DNA from: Streptomyces bathyalis
GTDB taxonomy: Bacteria; Actinomycetota; Actinomycetes; Streptomycetales; Streptomycetaceae
NCBI RefSeq assembly: GCF_015910445.1
Contig: NZ_CP048882.1
Location: 3,596,001-3,660,000, forward strand
Length of the DNA stretch: 64,000 nt
Direction of reading: 5' to 3'
In this document: positions 1 through 8,676 of the stretch, piece after piece
Layout: each line of letters starts with the position of its first letter
How positions within the stretch are numbered: the stretch's first letter is position 1
Program-made: the position numbers and the translations under genes
Notes under the pieces: generated by a model
What the model was told of the DNA's origin: nothing
What the model saw: the letters and a program-made list of their open reading frames with translations, nothing else
Databases searched by the model: none

Positions 1-329
1 GCGGAGGGCGCACGGCCGCCGGTGGCCAGAATCAGCGGTGCGGCGGGCCTGTTGGTCCACCACCAGTGGATCATCCGAGGATCCGTCGTCGCGGCCAGGA
101 GCACCGGGTCGAAGGGGTGCGCGCCGGGTACGACACAGTCGGCATCAGGACACGAGCAGACCGCGGTGAGCGGCCGTTTGGAATGGTTCGCACCGCTGGG
201 GGACGGGGACGAAGGAGGGGTAAGGGTCGCTCCGGGCAGTACGGGCCACTCCCAGTGGGTGGCACAGTGCAGCGCCGCGTTGCGCAGCGATGACCGGTTC
301 ATGCGTCGCCTTCCGAGGATCTCGCGCAT
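1..329 (-). CDS. Bifunctional DNA primase/polymerase-domain protein (5' part only)
   Basis: The frame is open from an ATG at 329 to the left edge, so only the first 109 residues are visible. The protein begins MREILGRRRM and carries an aromatic block (HWEWPVLPG), a Cys pair region (CSCPDADC) and PGAHPFDP, then RMIHWWWTNRP and ILATGG. This pattern is that of the prim-pol N-terminal domain (Bifunc primase family), which Streptomyces chromosomes carry as a single-copy gene of about 200 residues. The role is inferred to be nucleotide polymerisation or primer synthesis, but the acidic catalytic residues lie outside the window. It is transcribed away from the PP2C gene at 945. An in-frame second ATG at 302 is an alternative start. 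Confidence 0.8.
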   Translation of the reverse strand, partial: MREILGRRRMNRSSLRNAALHCATHWEWPVLPGATLTPPSSPSPSGANHSKRPLTAVCSCPDADCVVPGAHPFDPVLLAATTDPRMIHWWWTNRPAAPLILATGGRAPS

Positions 330-944
330 ATGCGCTCGTTCCTTTCCGTGAACGCCAACAGATCGTCCCGACAGAGATCGTTCAGCCCATCACAACACGT
401 CTCTCACTACTCACTGCGCGTAAGAAAACCGCTGGTCATACCGTAAGCCGAGCCTGAAACACGGTGGTGGGCCACGCAACGTCCGAGCTCGTGCGCCCTG
501 CCGCCACCTGTGCTGGTGCCCTTGAAACCGCTTGGTATTGCGCCTGTGCCGGCCGTGCTGTCCGTGCGTGTCCGCCGAACCGGAAAGGGGGAGGCCACTG
601 CCTCATGAGACGCGCTGCTCCCTCACCGGGTTCCGTACCCGCAACAGCTGTGCCGATGCTCCGGCCTGCACTTCCTCATCGTCGTGGAAGCGAGCAGATG
701 TGCGGGGCTGCTCCAGTCGACAGCAAATGCCGTCTCTCAGAGGCGATTTTACGCCAACCTCCTGCAACCGCGGCCCGCCCCCCTTAAGTCAACAACAGCA
801 CACGGACACCATTCGTAGTGCAAGGCTGATGCTGGACATCCTGTTACCGCTACGTGTACATCTTGTGCATTGGCAGCGGAGCAGCGTGACATGGGGGTTT
901 GCGATGCAATGCAGAGAGAGGAACCAAGGCGGGAGAACGCTCCC
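330..944. other. Intergenic region between divergent genes
   Basis: About 600 bases separate the primase-domain gene from the PP2C gene. The stretch is clearly less GC-rich than the coding DNA around it, especially at about 350-450 and 790-900, as expected for divergent promoters. No RNA gene, strong inverted repeat or coding-like frame was seen. Short frames here lack a ribosome site and family resemblance. Confidence 0.5.
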
Positions 945-2429
945 ATGAGCGCCCCGCACCGGTCGAAAGTGGCCGGATTCAAACCCGTGATCTCCCCGCC
1001 ACAGCAAACTGCGCCCCCCGCTTCCGACGCGTCCTCGGAGCAGCTCGCCGCTGTCCACGACCGGTTGGCCAGCTGGGTCACGGATCTGACGACCCTTCAG
1101 GAACTCGCTGAACGGCTGTCCGGCACCGCCACGCTCGACGACGCACTGCGCGAGACGCTGCGCGCGGGAGCGACCCTCGTCGGGGCCCAGCGCGGGCTCG
1201 TCGCGCTCGAACCCGCCGACAGCGAAAGCCCGGAGCGCACCATCGGCCTCGGGCTCGGGCGTGCCGACATCGGCGAGCTGGAGACCGTGCCGCGCAATTC
1301 GTCCTCGTACGCGAGGATCCTGGACGGACTCCCTTCCGTGCCGGAGCCGACCGACGGCATCCGTGCGCGCGACGCGGGCACCGCCCCCGACGAGGACAGC
1401 GACCTCGTCCCCGGCAGGGGTGAGTACAGGGGCTACCCCGAGATCACCCACCCCGACATCGCCACCGACGACACCCTCGACCCACGTCACCGGGAGGTCG
1501 CCGCCCGCCTCGGCTACGCCGCCAGCTACGCGACGCGCATCGCCACCTCGGACACCCCCCGCATCGGCGCCGCCGTCTGGCTCTACGACGAACCCGCCGA
1601 ACCGACCGCCCGCCAGCGCCATCTGCTCGGCCTCTACCTCCGCTGCGCCAGCGAGCAGATCGCCCGGCACCTCGAACTCGCCCGCACGCGTGCGGATCTG
1701 ACGGCGCTGCGCGAGGGCCTGCTGCCGAGCAGACTCCCTCGGGTTCCAGGCGTCACGATGGCCGTGCGGCACCTGACCGGCCCACGCGGCGGAGGCGACT
1801 GGTACGACGCGCTGCCGCTGCCCGAGGGAGCCCTGGGGCTCTCCGTCGGCGGCGTCACGGGCAGCGGCCCCGGCACGGTCGCGGCGATGGGGCGCCTGCG
1901 CGCGTCTCTACGCGCGTACGCCGTGATGGAGGGCGAGGACCCTGTCGCCGTCCTCTCCGACCTGGAGCTGCTGCTTCGCCTGACGGAACCCGCGCGTTCG
2001 GCCACGGCGCTCTTCGCCTACGCCGAGCCGTCGGTGCGCCGGATCCTGCTGGCCGGCGCCGGCCACTGCCCGCCGCTGATCGTCGGGGAGCACCGCACCG
2101 AGTACGTCGAGACGACGCTCTCCGCGCCGCTGGGAATGCTGGCCTGCTGGGAGGCGCCGAGCGTCGAGCTGTCGCTGTACGAAGGAGAAACGCTGCTTCT
2201 CTACAGCGACGGGCTGCTGCACCGCACCGGCGAGGAGATGGACCGGGCCTTCGCCCGGCTGCACTCCGCCGCCGCGTGCGCGCCGCTCGCCGCGCGGTCC
2301 GATCCCGAGGCCCTCGTCGACCACGTGCTGCGCACGGCCCTCCCCGCCGGTGAGGCGTCGGGCTCCGGACAGCCGGCCCACCCGGGCAGCGAGGCCGAGG
2401 ACGTCGTCCTGCTCGCCGCACGCTTCTGA
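945..2429 (+). CDS. GAF-PP2C (SpoIIE-type) protein serine/threonine phosphatase
   Basis: A 494-residue cytoplasmic protein. After a Pro-rich N-terminus, residues about 55-230 look like a GAF sensor domain (LAERLSGTATLDDALRETL, then VGAQRGLVALEP). Residues about 255-490 form a SpoIIE/PP2C phosphatase with GGGDWYDALPL, LAGAGHCPPLIVG, LLLYSDGLL and a final EDVVLLAARF, which include the metal-binding acidic residues of the family. Such enzymes dephosphorylate anti-sigma antagonist proteins in partner-switching circuits. The ATG at 945 has GGGAG nine bases upstream; an in-frame TTG at 870 and ATG at 909 are less likely starts. It lies ahead of the aminopeptidase gene at 2558. What the GAF domain senses cannot be told. 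Confidence 0.85.
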   Translation: MSAPHRSKVAGFKPVISPPQQTAPPASDASSEQLAAVHDRLASWVTDLTTLQELAERLSGTATLDDALRETLRAGATLVGAQRGLVALEPADSESPERTIGLGLGRADIGELETVPRNSSSYARILDGLPSVPEPTDGIRARDAGTAPDEDSDLVPGRGEYRGYPEITHPDIATDDTLDPRHREVAARLGYAASYATRIATSDTPRIGAAVWLYDEPAEPTARQRHLLGLYLRCASEQIARHLELARTRADLTALREGLLPSRLPRVPGVTMAVRHLTGPRGGGDWYDALPLPEGALGLSVGGVTGSGPGTVAAMGRLRASLRAYAVMEGEDPVAVLSDLELLLRLTEPARSATALFAYAEPSVRRILLAGAGHCPPLIVGEHRTEYVETTLSAPLGMLACWEAPSVELSLYEGETLLLYSDGLLHRTGEEMDRAFARLHSAAACAPLAARSDPEALVDHVLRTALPAGEASGSGQPAHPGSEAEDVVLLAARF

Positions 2430-2557
2430 GGCGGGGCCCGCACCGTCGCCGGGTGCCTCCCCCGGCCACGGCCTCAGGCCCCGTTGACCAGCTTCCGCGC
2501 GCCCTCGGGCCCCCATACGATGGAAAGCGGTCGAAACACCGGAATCAGGAGGCAGAC

Positions 2558-4000
2558 GTGGCGGAATCCGCCGACGAGCAGCCGATCAAGCAGCGGAAGA
2601 ACGGCCTCTACCCGGCCGTTTCCGACGAGCTCGCCGAGAACATGAAGACCGGCTGGGCCGACACCGAGCTGCGCGGACTCGAGCCCGTCCCACAGGCGGG
2701 GCACACGGCGGACCGGCGTGCCCGCCTCTCCGCCCGCTTCCCCGGCGAACGGCTGGTGGTGCCCGCGGGCAACCTCAAGACCCGCTCCAACGACACCGAG
2801 TACCGCTTCCGTGCGTCCGTCGAGTACGCATACCTCACCGGGGACCAGACGGATGACGGTGTGCTCGTCATGGAGCCGGACCCGGCGGGCAGCGGACACC
2901 AGTCCACGCTCTACCTGCTGCCGCGTTCGAACCGTGAGAACGGCGAGTTCTGGCTCAACGGCGAGGGCGAGCTGTGGGTCGGCCGGCGCTACAGCCTCAG
3001 CGAGGCACAGCAGTTGTACGGGATCCAGTGCGCGGATGTCCGCGAGGTCGCCGCGGATCTGCGCGCGGCCACGGGCCCGGTGCGTGTGGTGCGCGGGTAC
3101 GACGCGTCGGTGGAGCAGGCGCTCACCGACAAGGTCACCGCCGAGCAGGACAACGAGTTCCAGGTCTTCCTCTCCGAAATGCGCCTGGTGAAGGACGAGT
3201 TCGAGATCGGCGAGATGGAGAAGGCCTGCGCGTCGACGGTGCGCGGCTTCGAGGACGTCGTGAGGGTGCTGGACAAGGCGGAGGCCACGTCCGAGCGCTA
3301 CATCGAGGGCACGTTCTTCCTTCGCGCCCGCGTCGAGGGCAACGACGTCGGCTACGGGTCGATCTGCGCCGCGGGCCCGCACGCCACCACGCTGCACTGG
3401 GTGCGCAACGACGGCGCCGTCCGCTCCGGCGAACTGCTGCTGCTGGACGCCGGAGTCGAGACGCACACGCTCTACACCGCCGACGTCACGCGGACGCTTC
3501 CGATCGACGGCAGGTTCACGCCGCTCCAGCGGAAGATCTACGACGCTGTCCACGAGGCTCAGGAAGCGGGCATCGCCGCCGTCAAACCCGGCGCGAAGTA
3601 CCTCGACTTCCACCTCGCCGCGCAGCGCGTCCTCGCCACGAAGCTCGTCGAGTGGGGCCTACTGGACGGGCCCGTCGAGCGCGTCCTCGAATTGGGCCTC
3701 CAGCGCCGCTGGACGCTGCACGGCACGGGCCACATGCTCGGCCTGGACGTGCACGACTGCGCCACCGCGCGCCGCGAGAGCTACGCCGAGGGCACGCTGG
3801 AGCCGGGCATGTGCCTGACCGTCGAGCCCGGACTGTACTTCCAGCCCGACGACTTGACAGTGCCGGAGGAATACCGCGGAATCGGTGTACGCATCGAGGA
3901 CGACATCCTCGTCACCGCGGACGGCAACCGGAACCTCTCGGAGGGACTGCCGCGCAGCAGCTCAGACGTGGAGTCCTGGATGGCGGACCTCAAGGGCTGA
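2558..4000 (+). CDS. pepP: Xaa-Pro aminopeptidase (M24B family)
   Basis: A 480-residue metallopeptidase that would remove an N-terminal residue preceding proline. Residues about 60-200 form the aminopeptidase-P N-terminal domain (RFPGERLVVPAGNLKTRSND). The pita-bread fold follows, with the expected dimetal ligands: Asp residues in LLLLDAGVETHTLYTADVTR, His in HGTGHMLGLDVHD, Glu in CLTVEPGLYF and Glu in GVRIEDDI. The GTG at 2558 has a perfect AGGAGG ribosome site and is preferred over the upstream ATG at 2453, which would add 35 unrelated residues. No signal peptide is visible, so it is cytoplasmic. The length is normal for the family. Confidence 0.93.
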   Translation: MAESADEQPIKQRKNGLYPAVSDELAENMKTGWADTELRGLEPVPQAGHTADRRARLSARFPGERLVVPAGNLKTRSNDTEYRFRASVEYAYLTGDQTDDGVLVMEPDPAGSGHQSTLYLLPRSNRENGEFWLNGEGELWVGRRYSLSEAQQLYGIQCADVREVAADLRAATGPVRVVRGYDASVEQALTDKVTAEQDNEFQVFLSEMRLVKDEFEIGEMEKACASTVRGFEDVVRVLDKAEATSERYIEGTFFLRARVEGNDVGYGSICAAGPHATTLHWVRNDGAVRSGELLLLDAGVETHTLYTADVTRTLPIDGRFTPLQRKIYDAVHEAQEAGIAAVKPGAKYLDFHLAAQRVLATKLVEWGLLDGPVERVLELGLQRRWTLHGTGHMLGLDVHDCATARRESYAEGTLEPGMCLTVEPGLYFQPDDLTVPEEYRGIGVRIEDDILVTADGNRNLSEGLPRSSSDVESWMADLKG

Positions 4001-4174
4001 CTCCCGCCGGGCCGGGCCCGCCGGGGCCGCACAGCGGTTCCGGAGGCCCGGCGAGGCAACGGGTACAACCGTTTCCGTACACGGATAGTCACATAGCGGG
4101 TCCGGAACCGGGATCGCGTGCCTAATCTTGCACGTGTCCGGCATCCGTCGCCGACGGGGGGAGGAGAGCTCAGG

Positions 4175-5230
4175 GTGTTCACGCTTCGGTTCCGGCCCCG
4201 GCTGCTGGCCGCGCTCCCCTTCATCGCCATGGGCATCGTCGCGCTCGTCGATGTCGTGGCCGGTCCTGCGGTCGGCTTCCTGCCGATGATGGCGCTGGGT
4301 CCGGCGTTCGCGGGCCTCATCGGGAACGTGCGCCGCAGCGTGGTGATCGGTGCGGTCGCACTGGTCCTGTCGCTGGTGCTGAGCATCTACAACTCCCAGG
4401 TGGACGACCGCCGCGGCTACACGACCCTCATCTCCGTCGCGGGCGTCGCCGTCGCCGGTGTCGCCGCGACGTCGATGCGCAAGCGGCGCGAGGCCGAACT
4501 GGCCAGCGTGCGCTCCATCGCGGAGGCCGCGCAGCGCGTACTTCTGCGCCCCGTACCGCGCAACGCCGGACAGCTGCGCGCCGCCGTGTCCTACACCTCG
4601 GCGATGGCCGACGCCCGTATCGGCGGTGACCTGTACGAGATGGTGACCTCGCCGACGGGCGTGCGGGTCATAGTCGGCGACGTCCAGGGCAAGGGCCTCG
4701 AGGCCGTGGAGACGGCGGCCGTCGTGGTCGGCGCCTTCCGCGAGGCCGCGTTCGACGAACCGGACCTGATGGCGGTCGGCAAGCGCCTGGAGAGAGCGCT
4801 CGCCAGGCATCTGCTCGGCGAGAAGTTCGTGACCGCCGTCCTTGCCGAGGTGCGGGAGCGGGACGGCGCCACACTCCTCAACTTCGGCCATCCGGCGCCG
4901 CTGATGATCCGCCCCGACGGCTCCGTCGACTACGCCGAGCCCCCGGAACGTGCCATGCCGCTGGGGCTGGACCTCGAGGACGGCCCGGCGCCGGTGCCGC
5001 ACCAGGTGCCGTTCGTCCCCGGTGACCAGATGCTTTTCTACACAGACGGCGTGAGCGAGGCGCGCGACCGCGCCAACCGCTTCTACCCGCTCGAGGAACG
5101 CGGCGACCTGCTCAAGGACCCCGATCCGGACGCGGCGCTGACGGCCGTGCGACTGGACCTCGCGGATCACATCGGCGGCCCGCCGCACGACGACGCGGCG
5201 ATGCTGCTGCTGCGCTACCGGGGCCAGTAG
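4175..5230 (+). CDS. Membrane-anchored SpoIIE-type PP2C phosphatase
   Basis: A 351-residue protein. The first ~110 residues hold three or four hydrophobic helices (LLAALPFIAMGIVALVDVV; VGFLPMMALGPAFAGLIG; VVIGAVALVLSLVLSIY; ISVAGVAVAGVAAT). A SpoIIE/PP2C domain follows, with ARIGGDLYEMV, VGDVQGKGLEAVETAA, NFGHPAPLMIRPDG, LFYTDGVSEARD and HDDAAMLLLRY. It is expected to dephosphorylate an antagonist protein at the inner face of the membrane. The GTG at 4175 follows GGGGAGGAG and is preferred over the ATG at 4118. It converges with the RsbW-like gene at 5331-5813, a plausible partner in the same signalling route, though this is inference. Confidence 0.85.
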   Translation: MFTLRFRPRLLAALPFIAMGIVALVDVVAGPAVGFLPMMALGPAFAGLIGNVRRSVVIGAVALVLSLVLSIYNSQVDDRRGYTTLISVAGVAVAGVAATSMRKRREAELASVRSIAEAAQRVLLRPVPRNAGQLRAAVSYTSAMADARIGGDLYEMVTSPTGVRVIVGDVQGKGLEAVETAAVVVGAFREAAFDEPDLMAVGKRLERALARHLLGEKFVTAVLAEVRERDGATLLNFGHPAPLMIRPDGSVDYAEPPERAMPLGLDLEDGPAPVPHQVPFVPGDQMLFYTDGVSEARDRANRFYPLEERGDLLKDPDPDAALTAVRLDLADHIGGPPHDDAAMLLLRYRGQ

Positions 5231-5292
5231 CGCGGCCCGCGCGTTCGGTCGCGGGACGCTGCTGAGTCAGGTCCCGGTCCCGGGCCACCTGC

Positions 5293-5346
5293 CCTCACCA
5301 CGCCACGAGACCTCACCGCGCCACGAGACCTCACCCCGCCGCGAGC
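5293..5346. repeat. Three tandem 18-bp repeats
   Basis: Units at 5293-5310, 5311-5328 and 5329-5346 read CCTCACCACGCCACGAGA with one or a few changes per copy. The third copy covers the stop codon and last codons of the RsbW-like gene. They lie between two convergent genes. Confidence 0.6.
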
Positions 5347-5813
5347 AGCCGGTCTCCGCCGCTCTCGGCCGCACGGCTGCCGCTTCCCGGTCCGCCGTCC
5401 CCGTGCTGCCACTTGAGGGTCCTGTCGAAGGTGACGACGGCTCCCTTGCGGCCCGGACGGTTCCGTACCCGGACATGGTCGGCGAGCGACTCGATCAGGA
5501 ACAGGCCGCGTCCGCTCTCGGCGTCCAGGGGCACGCTGGGCGACAGCGCGGACGTGTGGAAGCCGGGGCCGGAATCCGCGACCTCGATGCGGCAACGGTC
5601 GCCGTCGAGGTAGGTGGTGACGCAGTACGCGTCCGAGTGTTCGCCCCGGCCGTGCTCGACGGCGTTCGCACACGCCTCGGAGAGCGCGATCGACAATTCG
5701 AACGAGACCTCGCTGTCCACCCCGGCGCTGTCCATGGCATCAAGCAGCAGCCGCCGGGCGAGCGGCACGCTGGCAGCTTCGCGCCTCAATTGGAGACACC
5801 ACCACATGCTCAT
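5331..5813 (-). CDS. RsbW-like ATP-binding anti-sigma factor (HATPase_c)
   Basis: A 160-residue protein with the GHKL ATPase fold of serine kinases such as RsbW/SpoIIAB. The N-box is ALSEACANAVEHG (about residues 45-58), the G1 box is VADSGPG and the G2 box is SGRGLFLIESLADHV. The family binds ATP, holds a sigma factor or phosphorylates an anti-anti-sigma factor. The ATG at 5813 is chosen because GGAGGG lies six bases upstream; in-frame ATGs at 5873 and 5879 have no such site. The last ~20 residues (Gly, Ser, Ala) are low complexity. It is convergent with the SpoIIE phosphatase at 4175. Its target sigma factor is not in the window. Confidence 0.85.
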   Translation of the reverse strand: MSMWWCLQLRREAASVPLARRLLLDAMDSAGVDSEVSFELSIALSEACANAVEHGRGEHSDAYCVTTYLDGDRCRIEVADSGPGFHTSALSPSVPLDAESGRGLFLIESLADHVRVRNRPGRKGAVVTFDRTLKWQHGDGGPGSGSRAAESGGDRLLAAG

Positions 5814-6058
5814 GCTCAACCCTCCACAGGCCGAGGCTCGACGGTCGGCACCCGAAGGGGCCAGCCCGGCCATGCGCATACGTATTGCCGGTTGTGGGGG
5901 CAGTACGCACCCGTGTCTGCTCAACCCGTCCGTTCGGAGGACGCGACACCGTCCGGCTGAGCCGCCCTTCTCCTGCGTACGGACGGAAGACGCACGATTC
6001 CGGGCGTTTCGACCCCCGGAGGATGCGGGGCCGGTGACGGTGAGATGATGACGCCGCC

Positions 6059-7027
6059 ATGACTGCCGGGGCGGATCTCAGACTCGCACGGGCCGCGGTG
6101 TTCACCGCGGTCTGCGTGACGTTGTCCGCGGCCGGTCACTCACTCACGGGCGGCCACAGCATGCCGCTGTGGTCGCTGGGTCTCGGCTTCGCGGTCGTCT
6201 TCGCGGTGGCGGCGCCACTGGCGGGGCGGGAGCGGTCGCTTCCGGGGATAGCCGCGCTGCTCGCGGCAGGCCAGATCGTGCTCCACACCCTGTTCGCCTG
6301 TGGACGCCAGGTCACCGGGGCCGCCGCGACGCCCTCGGGCTCGCAGCACGGGGCCCACGCGGGCGGCCGGGGAACCGAGTTGCGGAGCCTCGCCGCACGG
6401 CTGCTGTGCAACGAGCAGTCCCCGGGACGCATGAGCGATGCGCGGGCGCGCCAAGTCGTCTCCGACGCCGGGCTCGACGCCGGGCGGCTCGGCGGTCATG
6501 CGGGGCACGCAGGTCATGCAGGTCATGCAGGTCATTCGGGGAACGCCGGGCACGGGTCCCACGGGGGCTTCACCCAGCACGCCACCCACGCCGGGCAGGC
6601 CGGTCACGCGGGGCACGAGGCGGCCGGCAGCGCCGCGGCCTCGGCCGACACCCCGCTGGAGTGCCTGCGCACCGCCGCTCACGCCGCCGTGAGCCTGATG
6701 GACGGCCCGATGCTCCTGGGCCACGTCCTCGCCGCCCTCGCGCTCGGCTGGTTCCTGCACCGCGGAGAGGCCGCGCTGTGGCGGCTGGTCCGGCTCTCGG
6801 CCCGCACCGCGCGCAAGGCAGTCCGGCACGTGAGGGCAACACTCGGCGCCGCGCTCGCCCATGTACGGGACCGGCGCAGCGGTCTGATCCCGCAGATGCC
6901 GGCGCGTACCGGCTTCCTGGACGCACACCGGCACGGCACGGCTCGTTCCGTGCTGCTCCAGCACTCGGTCAACAGGCGTGGTCCGCCGCACGGGACGCAG
7001 CAGGAGAGCTTCGCACTCGCGGCCTGA
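6059..7027 (+). CDS. His-rich membrane protein of the copper cassette
   Basis: A 322-residue protein with several hydrophobic segments: near residues 12-27, 30-52, 58-80 and around 225-240 (MLLGHVLAALALGWFL). Between the N- and C-terminal membrane parts is a Gly/His/Ala loop, about residues 145-195, with repeated AGH units (HAGHAGHAGHAGHSG, TQHATHAGQAGHAGH). The DNA here carries a perfect nine-base tandem repeat, GCAGGTCAT. A His-rich extracytoplasmic loop would suit copper or other metal binding. Its position directly ahead of ycnI, sco, the PCu(A)C gene and copC-copD supports a role in copper handling, but no enzymatic family was recognised. The C-terminal ~70 residues are basic and cytoplasmic-looking. 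Confidence 0.75.
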   Translation: MTAGADLRLARAAVFTAVCVTLSAAGHSLTGGHSMPLWSLGLGFAVVFAVAAPLAGRERSLPGIAALLAAGQIVLHTLFACGRQVTGAAATPSGSQHGAHAGGRGTELRSLAARLLCNEQSPGRMSDARARQVVSDAGLDAGRLGGHAGHAGHAGHAGHSGNAGHGSHGGFTQHATHAGQAGHAGHEAAGSAAASADTPLECLRTAAHAAVSLMDGPMLLGHVLAALALGWFLHRGEAALWRLVRLSARTARKAVRHVRATLGAALAHVRDRRSGLIPQMPARTGFLDAHRHGTARSVLLQHSVNRRGPPHGTQQESFALAA

Positions 7028-7136
7028 CGCACGGCGCCCCAAGGACGGAACGACGGCGTGCGCGCTCGCCGCGCACCCAGTCATGTGCTCGATACATCCG
7101 TCATGCGTTCCGTCCTGTCATTCAGGAGCAACCACC

Positions 7137-7871
7137 ATGCAGACCAGTACGCGCCGCCGCCTGACCGCGGCCGGCGCCCTCGCAGCCACATCCGTACTCC
7201 TGTGCGCGGGGCCCGCCTTCGCGCATGTGTCCGTCGACCCCGAGTCCGCCGCGCAGGGCGACTACAGCGTTGTGAACTTCAAGGTTCCCAACGAGCGCGA
7301 CGACGCCTCGACGACGAAGCTCGAGGTCAACCTTCCCAAGGAGCACCCGCTCGCGTCCGTGATGCCGCAGCCGGTGCCCGGCTGGGACGTCAAGGTCACC
7401 AAGTCCAAGCTGGACAAGCCGATCGAGGTGCACGGCGAGAAGATCGACGAGGCCGTCACCAAGATCACTTGGACCGGCGGCGAGGTGAAGAAGGGCGAGT
7501 TCCAGCAGTTCCCGGTCTCCATGGGCGAACTGCCCGAGGACACCGACGAGCTCGTCTTCAAGGCTCTCCAGACCTACGACGACGACCAGGTCGTGCGCTG
7601 GATCGAGGAGACCGAGGAGGGTCAGCCCGAGCCTGAGAACCCGGCTCCGGTGCTGAAGCTGACGCCGGCGGCGGCCGGCCACTCCGACGCCAAGGGCGGC
7701 GACGCCGCAAGCTCGGAGAACGCCTCGGCGGAGAGCGGCGCCTCGGACGACGCCTCCAAGGCAGGCGCGGGAACGGACAACACGGCTCGCGTGCTCGGCA
7801 TCGTCGGCATCATCGCCGGAATCGCGGGCGTCGCCTTCGGCGTGCTCGCCGGACGGCGCCGCAGCTCCTAG
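7137..7871 (+). CDS. YcnI-family copper-binding protein
   Basis: A 244-residue exported protein. Residues 1-29 are a signal peptide ending GPAFA, which leaves His30 as the mature N-terminus. In this family the amino-terminal His and a Trp (here in PVPGWDVKVTKSK) bind Cu(II). The domain runs to about residue 175. An Asp/Ala/Ser-rich linker, one membrane helix (VLGIVGIIAGIAGVAFGVLA) and a basic tail anchor it to the outer face of the membrane. AGGAG lies upstream of the ATG. It precedes sco and probably hands copper to, or buffers it for, the chaperones that follow. A hairpin at 7882 separates it from sco. Confidence 0.88.
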   Translation: MQTSTRRRLTAAGALAATSVLLCAGPAFAHVSVDPESAAQGDYSVVNFKVPNERDDASTTKLEVNLPKEHPLASVMPQPVPGWDVKVTKSKLDKPIEVHGEKIDEAVTKITWTGGEVKKGEFQQFPVSMGELPEDTDELVFKALQTYDDDQVVRWIEETEEGQPEPENPAPVLKLTPAAAGHSDAKGGDAASSENASAESGASDDASKAGAGTDNTARVLGIVGIIAGIAGVAFGVLAGRRRSS

Positions 7872-7881
7872 CCGGACCGGT

Positions 7882-7916
7882 GCGGGCGCCCGTATCCACG
7901 CGGTACGGGCGCCCGC
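7882..7916 (+). terminator. Hairpin between ycnI and sco
   Basis: GCGGGCGCCCGTA at 7882-7894 pairs perfectly with TACGGGCGCCCGC at 7904-7916 around a nine-base loop. No T run follows, so it may terminate or only attenuate transcription into sco. Confidence 0.6.
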
Positions 7917-8016
7917 CTCCCCGGTCGCCCGGTCCGCGCGGCGAGCCCCGGAGCGGGGCCGCGGCCGTGCGGTGTCAGCGCTGCGAAGCAGCGACAAGTC
8001 AGAAAGTCAGTGCTCT

Positions 8017-8676
8017 ATGCGTAACACCACAACCATCGGCGCCGCGGCGCTCGCCCTCGCGGGCGTCCTCGCCCTGGCGGGATGCGGCAGCGGCGGCAAC
8101 GAAGGCGGCAGCGACAAGGCCGTCGCCTCGGGCGCGCCGCAGAAGAAGGGCGGAGTCGTACTCGACCAGCCCTTCGAGAAGCCGGACCTCACCCTGACCG
8201 ACACCAAGGGCGAGGAGTACGACCTGATCGAGGAGACCAAGGGCAAGCCGGTGCTGCTGTACTTCGGCTACACCCACTGCCCGGACATCTGCCCGCTGAC
8301 GATGAGCAACATCGCCGTGGCCAGGTCCAAGCTGACGGCGGAGCAGAAGAAGAAGCTGAAGGTCGTCTTCGTCACCTCCGACCCCAAGCGGGACAACCCG
8401 AAGGAGCTGGGCAGCTGGCTGCGCGGCCAGGACCCCTCCTTCACCGGCCTGACGGGCGACTTCGACACCATCCAGGCGGGCGCGCGCACGGTCGGCGTCA
8501 GCATCGAGCCGTCCTACAAGAAGAAGAACGGGGACGTCGTCTCCACGCACGGCGCGCAGCTCCTCGCCTTCTCCCCCAAGGACGACAAGGCGCACGTCAT
8601 CTACACGGAGGGCAACTCCACTCCGCAGATCCTGAAGAAGGAACTCCCCGACATCATCAAGGGGGAGAACCCGTGA
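8017..8676 (+). CDS. sco: Sco (SCO1/SenC/PrrC) copper chaperone lipoprotein
   Basis: A 219-residue lipoprotein with a lipobox ending LALAGC (lipidated Cys23). The thioredoxin-like fold carries the copper ligands of the family: Cys88 and Cys92 in HCPDICP, and His178 in VVSTHGAQ. Sco proteins deliver copper to the CuA centre of cytochrome c oxidase and, in Streptomyces lividans, work with an extracytoplasmic copper chaperone to supply oxidase and the morphogenetic copper oxidase GlxA. The ATG at 8017 begins a normal lipoprotein signal; the upstream ATG at 7972 would precede it with an unsuitable polar stretch. Its TGA overlaps the GTG of the next gene (GTGA), so the two are translationally coupled. 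Confidence 0.93.
   Translation: MRNTTTIGAAALALAGVLALAGCGSGGNEGGSDKAVASGAPQKKGGVVLDQPFEKPDLTLTDTKGEEYDLIEETKGKPVLLYFGYTHCPDICPLTMSNIAVARSKLTAEQKKKLKVVFVTSDPKRDNPKELGSWLRGQDPSFTGLTGDFDTIQAGARTVGVSIEPSYKKKNGDVVSTHGAQLLAFSPKDDKAHVIYTEGNSTPQILKKELPDIIKGENP

Noticed and set aside
965..990. GGATTCAAACCC sequence resembling the 3' part of a tRNA
   Set aside because: It is inside the PP2C coding region with no acceptor or anticodon arms nearby.
2474..3613. A 379-residue open frame antisense to the aminopeptidase gene
   Set aside because: Long antisense frames are common in high-GC DNA. This one lacks family features and a start signal, and it lies wholly under a well-supported gene.
6519..6545. Short GCAGGTCAT repeats considered as a possible CRISPR-like array
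   Set aside because: The repeat is nine bases with no spacers and encodes the in-frame AGH residues of a protein.
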